DNA of 64,000 nucleotides, taken from assembly GCF_001625365.1 (NCBI RefSeq), contig NZ_LJJF01000001.1, positions 6,738,501 to 6,802,500 on the forward strand, read 5' to 3'. The notes under the pieces were generated by a model. That model made no database searches and had not been told where the DNA came from. It was given only the letters and a program-made list of their open reading frames with translations. Source of the DNA: Streptomyces sp. MJM8645 (GTDB lineage: Bacteria > Actinomycetota > Actinomycetes > Streptomycetales > Streptomycetaceae). Within the stretch, counting starts at the first letter, position 1, and each line of letters opens with the position of its first letter. A program made the position numbers and the translations under genes. Positions 45,911-55,141 of the stretch are shown piece by piece.

Positions 45911-46894
45911 ATGCCCGCATCCCGTCAACTGATGGACCAGGAACTGAGCCTGGCCCTCGACGCGGTCCCCATGACCCCCAACGGCGCGTTCGACCTGACA
46001 GACCTCGCCGCAACGCGCGCGGCGTTCCGCGCCCAGGCCGAGGCCGCCGCCGAAGCCCAGCCCGGCGATCCGTCGGTCACCATCGAGACGCACCTCGCGC
46101 GCCGCACGGACGGCCCCGACGTACCGATCCGCCTTCTGCGCCCCACCGAAGCGCCCGGGCCTCTACCGGTCCTGCTCTGGTTCCACGGCGGCGGACAGGT
46201 CCTCGGCTTCGCCGCCCAGGACGACCCGTGGCTCACCCGGCTGGGCGCGAGCCTCGGCTGCGCCGTCGCCGTGGTCGACTACCGGCTCGCCCCCGAGACA
46301 CCCGCTCCCGGCGCCGCCGAGGACGGCTTCACCGCCTACCAGTGGCTCGGCCGCGAGGCGGACGCCCTGGGCCTGGACGGCGCCCGCATCGGCATCGCGG
46401 GCCAGAGCGGCGGCGGAGGCGTCGCGGCGGCCACGACCCTCCTGATCCGCGACCGCGGCGGCGTGACACCCCTGTTCCAATCACTCACGTATCCGATGCT
46501 CGACGACCGCAACCGCACCGCATCGAGCCACGAGATCACCGACATCGGCATCTGGGACCGCTCGACCAACCTCCTCGCCTGGCAGGCGATCCTGGGCGAC
46601 CGCGCCGGCACCGACGACGTCTGCCCCTACTCCGCCCCCTCCCGCACCACCGACCTCAGCGCCCTGCCACCCACCTTCATCACCGTCGGCGACCTCGACT
46701 GCTTCCGCGACGAGAACCTCGACTACGCCACCCGCCTGCGGGCCCACGGCGTCCCGGTCGAATTCCACCTCTACCCCGGCGCCTACCACGCCTTCGACCT
46801 CATCGCCCCCCACTCCCGACTCGCCACCACCTTCCACCAGACCTGGTCCAACTACCTCACCCGCCAGTTCCACACCTCCCCGTCCCCCGCCTGA
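45911..46894 (+). CDS. Alpha/beta hydrolase (HSL-like esterase)
   Basis: 327 residues. Hormone-sensitive-lipase type carboxylesterase: oxyanion-hole motif HGGG (WFHGGGQVLG), nucleophile elbow GQSGGGG, and probable Asp and His partners in GDLDCFRDEN and GAYHAFDL. There is no signal peptide, so it is cytosolic. It lies in an operon with the dehydrogenase, suggesting that ester cleavage yields the alcohol used by the dehydrogenase, or that both detoxify one compound. Confidence 0.9.
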   Translation: MPASRQLMDQELSLALDAVPMTPNGAFDLTDLAATRAAFRAQAEAAAEAQPGDPSVTIETHLARRTDGPDVPIRLLRPTEAPGPLPVLLWFHGGGQVLGFAAQDDPWLTRLGASLGCAVAVVDYRLAPETPAPGAAEDGFTAYQWLGREADALGLDGARIGIAGQSGGGGVAAATTLLIRDRGGVTPLFQSLTYPMLDDRNRTASSHEITDIGIWDRSTNLLAWQAILGDRAGTDDVCPYSAPSRTTDLSALPPTFITVGDLDCFRDENLDYATRLRAHGVPVEFHLYPGAYHAFDLIAPHSRLATTFHQTWSNYLTRQFHTSPSPA

Positions 46895-46921
46895 CATCCG
46901 CGCCGAGGACTGTTCGGTCGT

Positions 46922-46970
46922 GGAGGAGACGAGAGGAGAGGAGACGAGAGGAGAGGGAGGAGAGGAACGG
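46922..46970 (+). repeat. Purine-rich GA tract
   Basis: Nearly unbroken run of G and A containing two copies of ggagacgagaggagag. It lies between the esterase stop and the SpoIIE gene. It may be an RNA leader or simple-sequence expansion; no function can be read from it. Confidence 0.5.
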
Positions 46971-47098
46971 TGAGGGCCGGCCGGCCGCGGGGCGGGTGAG
47001 CCGTTCGGCGCTGCGGCGGGACACGCTGCCACCTGCGCTTCGCCCCCATCAGCGTAGTGTGGCCCGCTCGTGACCGGGGTGCGGTGGATCATGGGTGT

Positions 47099-49876
47099 AT
47101 GGCCAGAGACACGGGCCGCTCCTCCTGGCTGCCCCTGCGTCGATCGGGTAGCCGTCGTGAGCGGCGACACCCACGCTCAGCCCCGCGGGAGCAGTCGGCG
47201 CATCGCCTGTGGTCGGTGATGAGCATCCGGAGTGTCGCCGGTCAGATGTTCGTCCTGCAGGTGCTGATCGTGCTGTTGCTCGTGGTGACGGCCGTCGTCG
47301 TGCTGCTGGTCCAGTCCCGCAGCGACCGGTTCGAAGCGGCGCACGGCCGCACGCTCGCCGCGGCCCAGGCGTTCGCCCACGGTCCCGGTCTGGTGGCGAC
47401 GATGCAGGGCCCCGACCCCAGCGCGGTGCTCCAGCCGCTGACCGAAGCGGCCCGCACGGCTGCCGGGGTCGACTTCATCGTGGTGACCGACCGCAACGGC
47501 ATCCGCTACACCCACCCCGATCCGGAGCTGATCGGCAAGATGTTCATCGGCACCATCGGGCCGTCGCTGCACGGCCAGGTCACCGTCGAGGACGTGAACG
47601 GCCCACTCGGCTCCGAGTACCAGGTGGTCGTCCCGGTGGAGGACTCCCACGGGGCGGTCGTGGGCATCGTCTCGTCCGGGATGAAGGTCTCCAACGTGAG
47701 CAGCGCGTTCAACCGCCAGCTGCCGGTCGTCCTGGGCGTCGGCGCCTTGGCGCTGGGCCTGGCCACGGCCGGCACGGCGCTGGTGGGCAGGCGTCTGCTG
47801 CGGCAGACGCGCGGCCTGGGGCCGGAAGAGATGACCCGGATGTACGAGCACCACGACGCGGTGCTGCACGCGGTGCGCGAGGGCGTGGCCATCGTCAGCG
47901 GCGACGGCCGGGTCCTGCTCGCCAACGACGAGGCGCGCCGCCTGCTCGACCTGCCGCCCGACGTGGAGGGGTGCACCGTCGCCGACCTCGGCCTCGCCCC
48001 CCGCACGGCCGAACTGCTGCTCTCCGACCGTGCGGTCACCGACGAGGTGCTCCCCGTCGGAGACCGCCTGCTGGCCGTCAACAGCCGCCCCACCGACAGC
48101 GGGGGAGGACCGTCGGGCAGCGTCACCACCCTGCGCGACTCCACCGAACTGCGCGCCCTCGCGGGGAGGGCGGAGGTCGCCCGCAGCCGGCTCAGGCTGC
48201 TGTACGAAGCGAGCCTGGCCATCGGCACGACCCTGGACGTCCGGCGCACCGCGGAGGAGCTCGTCCGGACGGCCGCCCACGAATTCTGCGACTACGCCAC
48301 TGTCGACCTCGCCGAAGCGGTCCTGGACGGCGAGGAACCACGGGTGCTGGTGGTCGATGCCCCGGTGGAGCTGCAGCGGGTGGCGCTCGCGGGCGCCCGG
48401 GACGATTCGCCGCTGTACCCCCGAGGGGAGCTGGTCAGGTGGGACCGGGGCACCCCGCAGGCGGCGGGTTTCGTCGGGGGGCGTCCCACGCTGGTCACCG
48501 AGCTGGCGACCGACGCCGGCTGGCGCATGCAGGACACCGAGCGTACGCAGGCGGTGCTGGAGTTCGGCCTGGCATCGCTGATCGCCGTTCCGTTGTCGGC
48601 ACGGGGTGTGCTGATGGGCATCGCCTGCTTCTGGCGCAGCCGTGACAGAGGTCCCTTCGAGGAGGAGGACCTGTCCCTGGCCGAGGAGCTGGCCGCCCGG
48701 GCCGCCGTGTCCATCGACAACGCCCGCCGCTACACGCGCGAGCACATGATGGCCGTCACCCTTCAGCACAGCCTGTTGCCGCGCGCGCTGCCCGAGCAGA
48801 GCGCCCTCGACATCGCCTACCGCTACCTCCCCGCCCAGGCGGGGGTCGGCGGCGACTGGTTCGACGTCATCCCGCTGTCGGGCACCCGGGTCGCGCTCGT
48901 CGTCGGGGACGTGGTCGGCCACGGCCTGCACGCGGCCGCGACCATGGGCCGCCTGCGCACCGCGGTCCAGAACTTCTCCACCCTCGACCTGCCGCCGGAC
49001 GAGCTCCTCGGGCACCTGGACGAACTGGTCGCCCACATCGACCAGGAGACGGCGGCAGCCGAGGGCGAGCTCGCGATCACCGGCGCCACCTGCCTCTACG
49101 CCATCTACGACCCCACCACCGCCACCTGCGCCCTGGCCCGGGCGGGCCACCCGCCGCCCGCGCTCGTCCACCCGGACGGCACGGTGGAGGTCCTCAGCCT
49201 TCCCGCCGGTCCGCCGCTCGGCCTGGGCGGGATGCCCTTCGAGGCCACGGAGGTACGGGTGCCCCAGGGCAGCAACCTGGTCCTCTACACCGACGGCCTC
49301 ATCGAGGACCGCACCCGCGACATCGGTGTCGGCCTGGACGTCCTCACCGCCACCCTGGGCCGCGCCGACCGGTCGCCCCAGGAGGTCTGCGACGCCGTGC
49401 TCGACGCCCTGCTGCCCGTCCGCCAGACCGACGACATCGCCCTGCTCGTCGCCCGCACCCAGGTGCTGGCACCCGATCGGACCAGCGAGTGGGAAGTGGC
49501 CGCGACCCCCGAGGCCGTGGGCCGGGCGCGGGCCGAGGCGACCCGACAGCTCACCGAGTGGGGCCTTGAGGAGGCCGTGTTCGTCACCGAGCTGGTGCTC
49601 AGCGAGCTGGTGACCAATGCCATTCGCCACGGGACCGAACCGATCAAGGTGCGGCTGCTGTACGACCGCACGCTGATCTGCGAGGTCGCCGACACCAGCA
49701 GCACCGCCCCGCACCTGCGCTACGCGGCCGCCGAGGACGAGGGTGGCCGCGGCCTGTTCCTCGTGGCCCGGCTCGCCGAGCGCTGGGGCGTGCGCTACAC
49801 CCCTTGGGGAAAGATCATTTGGGCCGAGCAGTCGCTGCAGCCGAGTGCCTCGATGGCCTGGCCGATGCTCGAGTAG
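47099..49876 (+). CDS. Membrane sensor SpoIIE/PP2C phosphatase with PAS, GAF and HATPase domains
   Basis: 925 residues from ATG 47099; ATG 47219 is a plausible shorter start. Basic N-terminus, membrane segment VLQVLIVLLLVVTAVVVLL, extracytoplasmic sCache-like sensor (FIVVTDRNGIRYTHPDPELIG), second membrane segment LPVVLGVGALALGLATAG, PAS, GAF (ASLAIGTTLDVRRTAEELV), then a SpoIIE PP2C phosphatase (GGDWFDVIPL, VGDVVGHGL, YTDGLIEDR) and an RsbW-like ATPase (ELVTNAIRHG, GRGLFLVARLAERWG). The family dephosphorylates anti-sigma-factor antagonists in partner-switching control of sigma factors. No sigma or antagonist gene adjoins it. Confidence 0.92.
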   Translation: MARDTGRSSWLPLRRSGSRRERRHPRSAPREQSAHRLWSVMSIRSVAGQMFVLQVLIVLLLVVTAVVVLLVQSRSDRFEAAHGRTLAAAQAFAHGPGLVATMQGPDPSAVLQPLTEAARTAAGVDFIVVTDRNGIRYTHPDPELIGKMFIGTIGPSLHGQVTVEDVNGPLGSEYQVVVPVEDSHGAVVGIVSSGMKVSNVSSAFNRQLPVVLGVGALALGLATAGTALVGRRLLRQTRGLGPEEMTRMYEHHDAVLHAVREGVAIVSGDGRVLLANDEARRLLDLPPDVEGCTVADLGLAPRTAELLLSDRAVTDEVLPVGDRLLAVNSRPTDSGGGPSGSVTTLRDSTELRALAGRAEVARSRLRLLYEASLAIGTTLDVRRTAEELVRTAAHEFCDYATVDLAEAVLDGEEPRVLVVDAPVELQRVALAGARDDSPLYPRGELVRWDRGTPQAAGFVGGRPTLVTELATDAGWRMQDTERTQAVLEFGLASLIAVPLSARGVLMGIACFWRSRDRGPFEEEDLSLAEELAARAAVSIDNARRYTREHMMAVTLQHSLLPRALPEQSALDIAYRYLPAQAGVGGDWFDVIPLSGTRVALVVGDVVGHGLHAAATMGRLRTAVQNFSTLDLPPDELLGHLDELVAHIDQETAAAEGELAITGATCLYAIYDPTTATCALARAGHPPPALVHPDGTVEVLSLPAGPPLGLGGMPFEATEVRVPQGSNLVLYTDGLIEDRTRDIGVGLDVLTATLGRADRSPQEVCDAVLDALLPVRQTDDIALLVARTQVLAPDRTSEWEVAATPEAVGRARAEATRQLTEWGLEEAVFVTELVLSELVTNAIRHGTEPIKVRLLYDRTLICEVADTSSTAPHLRYAAAEDEGGRGLFLVARLAERWGVRYTPWGKIIWAEQSLQPSASMAWPMLE

Positions 49877-49938
49877 CCGGGGAAAGCCCATGCTCGGCAG
49901 GCCCGCAGCCGGGGTAGGCCCGTGGTGGTCGATCCGGG

Positions 49939-50964
49939 TCAGCCGGTGGTGAGCACCATCCGGAAGCGGGCCTTCCCGGCGAGCATCTTCTGGTACGCCT
50001 CCTCGGCGTGGTCCAGCGGCACGGTCTCGGTCATCGGGCGGATGCCGTGCAGGGCGCTGAACGCCATCGTGTCCTCCACGTCCTGCGCGGTGCCGGACGG
50101 GTGGCCCCGGACGACGTTGGCACCCATGAGCAGTCCGGCCGGACTGATCGCCATCGGAGCGGCGTCCGCCCCGATCACCACCAGCTCCCCGCGGGGGGCC
50201 AGCCCGTCCAGGGTGGATGCGATGGCCTCGGAGTTCCCGGCAGTGGCCAGCACGGCCCTGGCGCCGCCGAAGGATTGCAGCGCCTCGGCGACCGGGGTGC
50301 CGGCGGTGCTGTCGACGTAGTGGTGGGCGCCCAGTTGCTCGGCGAAGCCGGCCTTCTCGGCTCCCCGGGCGATCGCCACCGTCTCGAAGCCCATCGCGAC
50401 CGCGTACTGAACCCCGAGGTGCCCGAGCCCGCCGAGCCCGAGCACCGCGACCAGATCGCCGGGCCGGGCGGCGCTGCGCCGCAACCCGTTGTACGTGGTC
50501 ACGCCCGCGCAGGCCATCGGCCCGGCATCGCCCGCCGCCAGTTCGTCGGGGATCCGGGCCAGTGCGTCGGCGGGCGCGATCACCTTCTCGGCGAAGCCCC
50601 CGTCATACGCCCATCCCGGGACCTTCAGGTTCCGGCACACGATGAAGTCGCCCTGGCGGCACGGTTTGCAGTGGCCGCAGCTGCCGCCGAACCAGCCGAC
50701 CGCCACCCGGTCGCCGATCTGCCATCCACGGTCCCGAGTGCCCTCGCCGAACTCCTCGATGTGCCCGGCGATCTCGTGTCCGGGCACCACGGGGAACGAC
50801 ACGCCCGGTAGCGCTGCGTTCACGAAGAGTGTGTCGGAGTGGCAGACGCCGCACGCCTCCACGGCGATCCTCACGTGGCCGGGTCCTGGCTGCGGCACCT
50901 CTCGCTCGGCCGGGTGGAGCGCACCGCCCGGGGCGGTCGCCTGTGCCACTCGATAGGTACTCAT
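49939..50964 (-). CDS. Zinc-dependent alcohol dehydrogenase, AdhP-like
   Basis: 341 residues. Catalytic zinc motif GVCHSD and GHE, a full structural zinc loop CGHCKPCRQGDFIVC with four cysteines, and the cofactor motif VLGLGGLGHLGVQYA. This is the bacterial propanol-preferring or general aldehyde/alcohol reductase type. ATG 50964 has a GGAG-rich site upstream. It is convergent with the SpoIIE phosphatase gene and unrelated to the islands. Confidence 0.92.
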   Translation of the reverse strand: MSTYRVAQATAPGGALHPAEREVPQPGPGHVRIAVEACGVCHSDTLFVNAALPGVSFPVVPGHEIAGHIEEFGEGTRDRGWQIGDRVAVGWFGGSCGHCKPCRQGDFIVCRNLKVPGWAYDGGFAEKVIAPADALARIPDELAAGDAGPMACAGVTTYNGLRRSAARPGDLVAVLGLGGLGHLGVQYAVAMGFETVAIARGAEKAGFAEQLGAHHYVDSTAGTPVAEALQSFGGARAVLATAGNSEAIASTLDGLAPRGELVVIGADAAPMAISPAGLLMGANVVRGHPSGTAQDVEDTMAFSALHGIRPMTETVPLDHAEEAYQKMLAGKARFRMVLTTG

Positions 50965-51103
50965 GATCAGCGCTCCTCCGGGAAGATGATCGGCGCTCCT
51001 CCGGGAAGTCGTCGCCGTACGTCGGCAGGCTGCTCAGGGGTCCATCCGGGGGGCCTTTCTTCACCATAAGGCCGCAGGGGCCACTGCGCAGGGCAGTGGG
51101 GGC

Positions 51104-51155
51104 AGCAGGCCGAGGGCCACCAGCGGCCCCTCGGCCTCGTCCACGTCGATTTCGT
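51104..51155 (+). repeat. Degenerate GH1 3'-end repeat, copy 6
   Basis: The sequence around aggccgagggccaccagcgg and ctcggcctcgtccacgtcga follows the GH1 repeat core with small gaps, then diverges. The upstream arm is not recognisable. This is the weakest copy and could have decayed for longest. The rest of 50965-51289 holds no gene. Confidence 0.55.
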
Positions 51156-51289
51156 CCGAAAACGCAGCTCTCGCAAGCTTGTTGACATCTCGTCTTTGTC
51201 GGCGTGGTCCTGCGGGAGTCCGAAGGGACCCGGCCCCGCCGTACTTGCCGCTGCACCTGCCGCGCGGCCGGGTCCTCGGGGGGTGGTGG

Positions 51290-52417
51290 TCAGCTGAGGG
51301 TGCGGAGCGCGTCGGCGTCGTAGGGGCGCAGGTCGGCGTGGCGGCCGGAGAGGACCTTGGCGGCCCACTGCGGGTCCTGGAGGAGGGCGCGGCCGACGGC
51401 GACCAGGTCGAACTCGTCGCGCTCCAGCCGGTCGAGCAGGTTGTCGATGGCCTGGACCGGGGAGCCCTCGCCCCTGAAGGCGCCGACGAAGTCGCCGTCG
51501 AGGCCGACCGAGCCGACGGTGATGGCGGGGCGGCCGGTGAGCTTCTTGGTCCAGCCGGCCAGGTTGAGGTCCGAGCCGTCGAACTCGGGGACCCAGTAGC
51601 GGCGGGTCGAGGCGTGGAAGGCGTCGACGCCGGCCTCGGCGAGCGGGGTGAGGATCGCCTCCAGCTCCTCGGGGGTCTCGGCGAGGCGGGCCTCGTAGTT
51701 CTCGGACTTCCACTGCGAGTAGCGGAAGATCACCGGGAATTCCGGGGAGACGGCCGCTCGCACCGCGGCGACGAGCTCGGCCGTGAACTTCGTCCGGGCC
51801 ACCGGGTCGCCGCCGTAGGCGTCGGTGCGGCGGTTGGTGCCCGCCCACAGGAACTGGTCGAGCAGGTAGCCGTGGGCGCCGTGCAGCTCGACGCCGTCGA
51901 AGCCGATCCGCTCGGCGGCCGTGGCGGCCTCGGCGAACGCGCCGATGACGGCGTCCAGATCGGTCCGGGTCATCGCCCGGCCCGTTCCCTCGGTGCCGTC
52001 CAGGCGGATCCCGGACGGGCCGACGGCGGGCGCGTCGGCGAACGGCGGGTCGCCCTGCTGGCGCACCATGCCGATGTGCCAGAGCTGCGGCACGATGGTG
52101 CCGCCCGCCGCGTGGACGTCCTCGGCGACGCGGGCCCACCCGGCCAGCTGTTCCTCGCCGTGGAAGCGCGGGATGTCGTCGCTCTGGCCGGCGGACTCGT
52201 GGCCGACGTACGTCCCCTCGGTGATGATCAGGCCGACGCCCGCGGCGGCCCGGCGGGCGTAGTACGAGCGCACGTCCTCGCCGGGCACGCCGCCCGGGGA
52301 GAACCTGCGCGTCATCGGCGCCATCGCGATGCGGTTGGGAACGGTCAGCCCGTTGAGCGTGACGGGCCGGGACAGGATTTCGGCCGCGCGGGAGGCTGCG
52401 GGCTCGGTGACGGTCAT
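51290..52417 (-). CDS. Old yellow enzyme family NADH:flavin oxidoreductase
   Basis: 375 residues. FMN-dependent ene-reductase of the OYE family: MAPMTRRFS near the start, PQLWHIG, GFDGVELHGAHGYLLDQF (substrate-site His and FMN contacts), NRRTDAYGG, and a C-terminal DLVAVGRALLQDPQWAAKV. It probably reduces activated alkenes and helps detoxify electrophiles. ATG 52417 has AGGGATCC just upstream. A TTGC-(4)-GCAA palindrome 46 bases before the start suggests control by a redox- or electrophile-responsive repressor located elsewhere. Confidence 0.92.
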   Translation of the reverse strand: MTVTEPAASRAAEILSRPVTLNGLTVPNRIAMAPMTRRFSPGGVPGEDVRSYYARRAAAGVGLIITEGTYVGHESAGQSDDIPRFHGEEQLAGWARVAEDVHAAGGTIVPQLWHIGMVRQQGDPPFADAPAVGPSGIRLDGTEGTGRAMTRTDLDAVIGAFAEAATAAERIGFDGVELHGAHGYLLDQFLWAGTNRRTDAYGGDPVARTKFTAELVAAVRAAVSPEFPVIFRYSQWKSENYEARLAETPEELEAILTPLAEAGVDAFHASTRRYWVPEFDGSDLNLAGWTKKLTGRPAITVGSVGLDGDFVGAFRGEGSPVQAIDNLLDRLERDEFDLVAVGRALLQDPQWAAKVLSGRHADLRPYDADALRTLS

Positions 52418-52460
52418 GGGATCCCTCGTGGGTGCCGGTGGTGTGCGCCGGGGCGGAATT

Positions 52461-52480
52461 GGTTGCCTGTGCAAACAACC
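52461..52480 (-). promoter_or_regulatory. Candidate operator upstream of OYE gene
   Basis: TTGCctgtGCAA sits inside a wider GGTTG...CAACC symmetry, 44-63 bases upstream of the OYE start. The size and symmetry suit a MarR- or TetR-type dimer. Confidence 0.4.
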
Positions 52481-52640
52481 CGAGTGGTCTCCGCATTTCG
52501 CCGACTGCGCGAAACCTGCTGTGATCAGCGCCACTGCGCACCGGAGGGGGCGGCCGTCCCGTCGCGCCCGGTCGTGGCCCAACCCGTCTGCTGCGGTGCG
52601 GACTTGGCGGCCGTCCGGGGCGGGAGGGCGGACCCTGGCT

Positions 52641-52825
52641 ACAATCACGACGTGTTCGACGGCCTGAGGCCTTCCGCCGGCGCTCCGGACTCGTCCACGT
52701 CGACTTCGTGGCGCAGCGACTTCGCGGCGCGGTGACTTCGTGGCGCAGTGATTTCGCGGCGTAGCGACTTCGTGGCGCAGCGGCGCACCCCGAAGGCCTC
52801 CTACGCCTGGTACCGCGACCGATCG
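52641..52825 (+). repeat. GH1 3'-end repeat, copy 7, expanded by a 16-bp tandem repeat
   Basis: A diverged arm (acaatcacgacgtgttcgac) leads into the GH1 3' end, which resumes clearly at cgcaccccgaaggcc and ctggtaccgcgacc. At the position of the HVDFETQ codons, five 16-bp units of the type gacttcgtggcgcagc occupy 52702-52781. The copy lies between the OYE and DUF885 genes and is the last one in the window. Confidence 0.8.
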
Positions 52826-52844
52826 CCGACCGAAGGAGCTGACG

Positions 52845-54536
52845 ATGACTCCACGACAGATCGCCGACGACTACGTGGCCCGGGTCGCCGCACACGATCC
52901 CGTCACCTCCACGTCCCTGGGCCTGGCTCCGGGCGACGACCGGATGCCCGACCTGTCGCCGGACGGCGTCGAGGAGACGGTCCGGCTCGCGCGGGAGGCG
53001 CTGGCGCGTCTGGACGCCGTCCCCGAGGCCGTCCCCGAGGCCGGGCCCGACGGGGATCCGGCGGAGCTTGTGTGCGCGCGGCTGCTGCGCGAGCGGCTCG
53101 ACGCCGAGGTGCGGGTGCACGAGGCCGGCGAGAACTTCCGCGCGGTGCGGAACCTGCACACGCCGGTGCACCAGCTCCGGGGCATCTTCACGATGATGCC
53201 CACCGCCACCGACGACGACTGGGCCCCGGTCCTGGGCCGACTGCGCAACCTGCCCGCCGCGCTGGACGGTTACCGTGCCACGCTGGCGGAGGGCGTCGCC
53301 CGCAAACTGCTCGCCGCGCCCCGCCAGGCCGACGTGCTGTGCGCGCAGCTCACCGCGTGGACCGGCGAGACGGCCGGGGGCCCCGGCTGGTTCGCCGAGT
53401 TCGTCGCCCCCGCGCCGCAGCGGCTCCGCCCCGAACTGGACACCGCCGCGAACGAGGCGACCGCCGCTGTGGCCGCGTTCCGGGACTGGCTCCGCGACAG
53501 CTACCGGTCCGCTGCGGAAGGCACGCCGGACGCCGTCGGCCGCGAGCGCTACCTGTTCGGGGCCCGCCGGTACACCGGCGCCGACCTGGACCTGGACGAG
53601 ACCTACGACTGGGCCTGGGAGGAGTTCCACCGGGTCTGGGCCGAGCTGCGCACAGAGGCCGAACGGGTGCTGCCCGGCGCCACCGTCCGGGAAGCCCGGG
53701 CCCACCTGGACGAGCACGGACACACCGTGCACGGCGCCGAGCAGATGCGCGGCTGGCTGCAGCAGATCACGGACGACGCGATCGAGGCACTCGACGGGCG
53801 CCACTTCGATATCACCGGCCCGCTGCGCCGGGTCGAGACCAGGATCGCCCCGGCCGGCAGCGCCGCCGCGCCGTACTACAGCGGACCGAGCCTCGACTTC
53901 GCCCGCCCGGGCCGGACCTTCCTCCCGCCGGCCAACGGCGACGCGCAGGAGCGGTTCCGCACCTGGCGCCTGGTCAGCACCTGGTACCACGAGGGTGTCC
54001 CCGGGCACCATCTGCAGCTCGCCTCCTGGACCGCGGCGGCGGAGCAGCTGTCCCGCTACCAGGTCACCCTCGGCAAGATCAGCGCCAACGTGGAGGGCTG
54101 GGCCCTGTACGCGGAGCGGCTGATGGACGAGCTCGGCTTCCTCACCGATCCCGGACGCCGCCTCGGCTACCTCGGCAAGCAGATGATGCGCGTCGCCCGC
54201 GTCATCGTCGACCTCGGCATGCACCTGGAGAGCGTCATTCCGGCGGGCTCCCCGTTCCACCCGGGCGAGCGCTGGACCCCGGAGCTGGCCACCGCCTTCA
54301 TGGCCGACTACGTCGGTCTGGCGCCCGCCCACCTGCACAGTGAGATCGTCCGCTACCTCGGCTGGCCCGGCCAGGCCATCGGCTACAAACTCGGCGAGCG
54401 CGCCTGGCTGGCCGGCCGCGAGGCGGCCCGCCGCCGGCTGGGCTCCGACTTCGACCTCAAGCACTGGCACATGAAGGCCCTGCGGCAGGGTTCCCTGGGC
54501 CTGGACGACCTGGAGGCAGCCCTGGCAGCGCTGTGA
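52845..54536 (+). CDS. DUF885 family metallopeptidase-like protein
   Basis: 563 residues from ATG 52845. DUF885 proteins are HEXXH-variant zinc peptidases of the M32/thermolysin-like clan. The zinc segment reads TWYHEGVPGHHLQLA, followed by the conserved NVEGWALYAERLMDELGF and RVARVIVDLGMHLE. There is no signal peptide. Length and ends agree with the family. It has no obvious functional link to its neighbours. It is preceded directly by GH1 repeat copy 7, so its promoter must lie in or near the repeat. Confidence 0.92.
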   Translation: MTPRQIADDYVARVAAHDPVTSTSLGLAPGDDRMPDLSPDGVEETVRLAREALARLDAVPEAVPEAGPDGDPAELVCARLLRERLDAEVRVHEAGENFRAVRNLHTPVHQLRGIFTMMPTATDDDWAPVLGRLRNLPAALDGYRATLAEGVARKLLAAPRQADVLCAQLTAWTGETAGGPGWFAEFVAPAPQRLRPELDTAANEATAAVAAFRDWLRDSYRSAAEGTPDAVGRERYLFGARRYTGADLDLDETYDWAWEEFHRVWAELRTEAERVLPGATVREARAHLDEHGHTVHGAEQMRGWLQQITDDAIEALDGRHFDITGPLRRVETRIAPAGSAAAPYYSGPSLDFARPGRTFLPPANGDAQERFRTWRLVSTWYHEGVPGHHLQLASWTAAAEQLSRYQVTLGKISANVEGWALYAERLMDELGFLTDPGRRLGYLGKQMMRVARVIVDLGMHLESVIPAGSPFHPGERWTPELATAFMADYVGLAPAHLHSEIVRYLGWPGQAIGYKLGERAWLAGREAARRRLGSDFDLKHWHMKALRQGSLGLDDLEAALAAL

Positions 54537-55141
54537 CCGCCGGCTGACGGCCGGGTGACCGCCGTCGATGGAGACGGACGTACGGCCGCCCCCGGCCCGG
54601 AGACTCCGCCGGGGCGGAGTGAGCTGCGCGGTCGCGGGGCACTGGGCCTCCCGCCACGGGCGCCCGTCCAGCATCATGGCGTCCGGCTGTATCGCCAGGA
54701 AAACCCCAACTCAGGTCATCGCATCCCCACCGAGATCACCCACCGGCTCGTCAGAACGAGGTGTCCGGAGAGGCCCCGGGAGCCGTGGGGTCGGCAAATC
54801 AGGTGTCGTGGGAGTTGCGGGCCCTGCTCAGGTTGCGGCAGTGAGCAGGACGTCGTAGTGCCAGGCCTTCGCGCCGTCAGCCACCCGACCGCGGCCTCGT
54901 CGACGAAGGCGAGCGCCTCCTCCGTGCGGCCGAGCGACTCTAGTGCGCGGCGACCTGCGCGCACCTATTTGCCGCAGTCGCGCAGGTGTTCGCTTAAGCG
55001 GGGGCTGGGATTGGATCGATCAGATGGGACTCAGCGTATATAAGACATCACGCGGCGTGTAATCGGCCATGTTGTCGTTCTCTCCCTCCGACTTCGGCTG
55101 TCACCCCCATCCTGGAACGTTCGTCACCGACCGAGGGGAGA
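54537..55141. other. Gene-poor stretch before the helicase operon
   Basis: About 600 bases without a supported gene. A minus-strand frame near 54840-54960 reads RALESLGRTEEALAFVDEAAVGW, reminiscent of one TPR repeat, and may be a scrap of a TPR protein. An AT-rich patch with TATAAG at 55039-55044 is a candidate promoter element for the next operon. Confidence 0.5.

Noticed and set aside
46922..46970. GA-rich tract as a riboswitch
   Set aside because: No stem structure or known aptamer pattern; simple-sequence tract only.
47177..49891. 904-residue open frame antisense to the SpoIIE phosphatase gene
   Set aside because: Mirror frame of a high-GC gene; the sense strand has a full set of conserved phosphatase and ATPase motifs, while the antisense product is Arg/Gly/His-rich without any domain.
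52702..52781. Possible CRISPR array
   Set aside because: The 16-bp units are contiguous with no unique spacers and no cas gene is nearby; it is a minisatellite.
50967..54677. 1236-residue minus-strand frame covering OYE and DUF885 regions
   Set aside because: Overlaps two real genes in other frames; composition is low-complexity Gly/Arg/Pro and no domain is visible.
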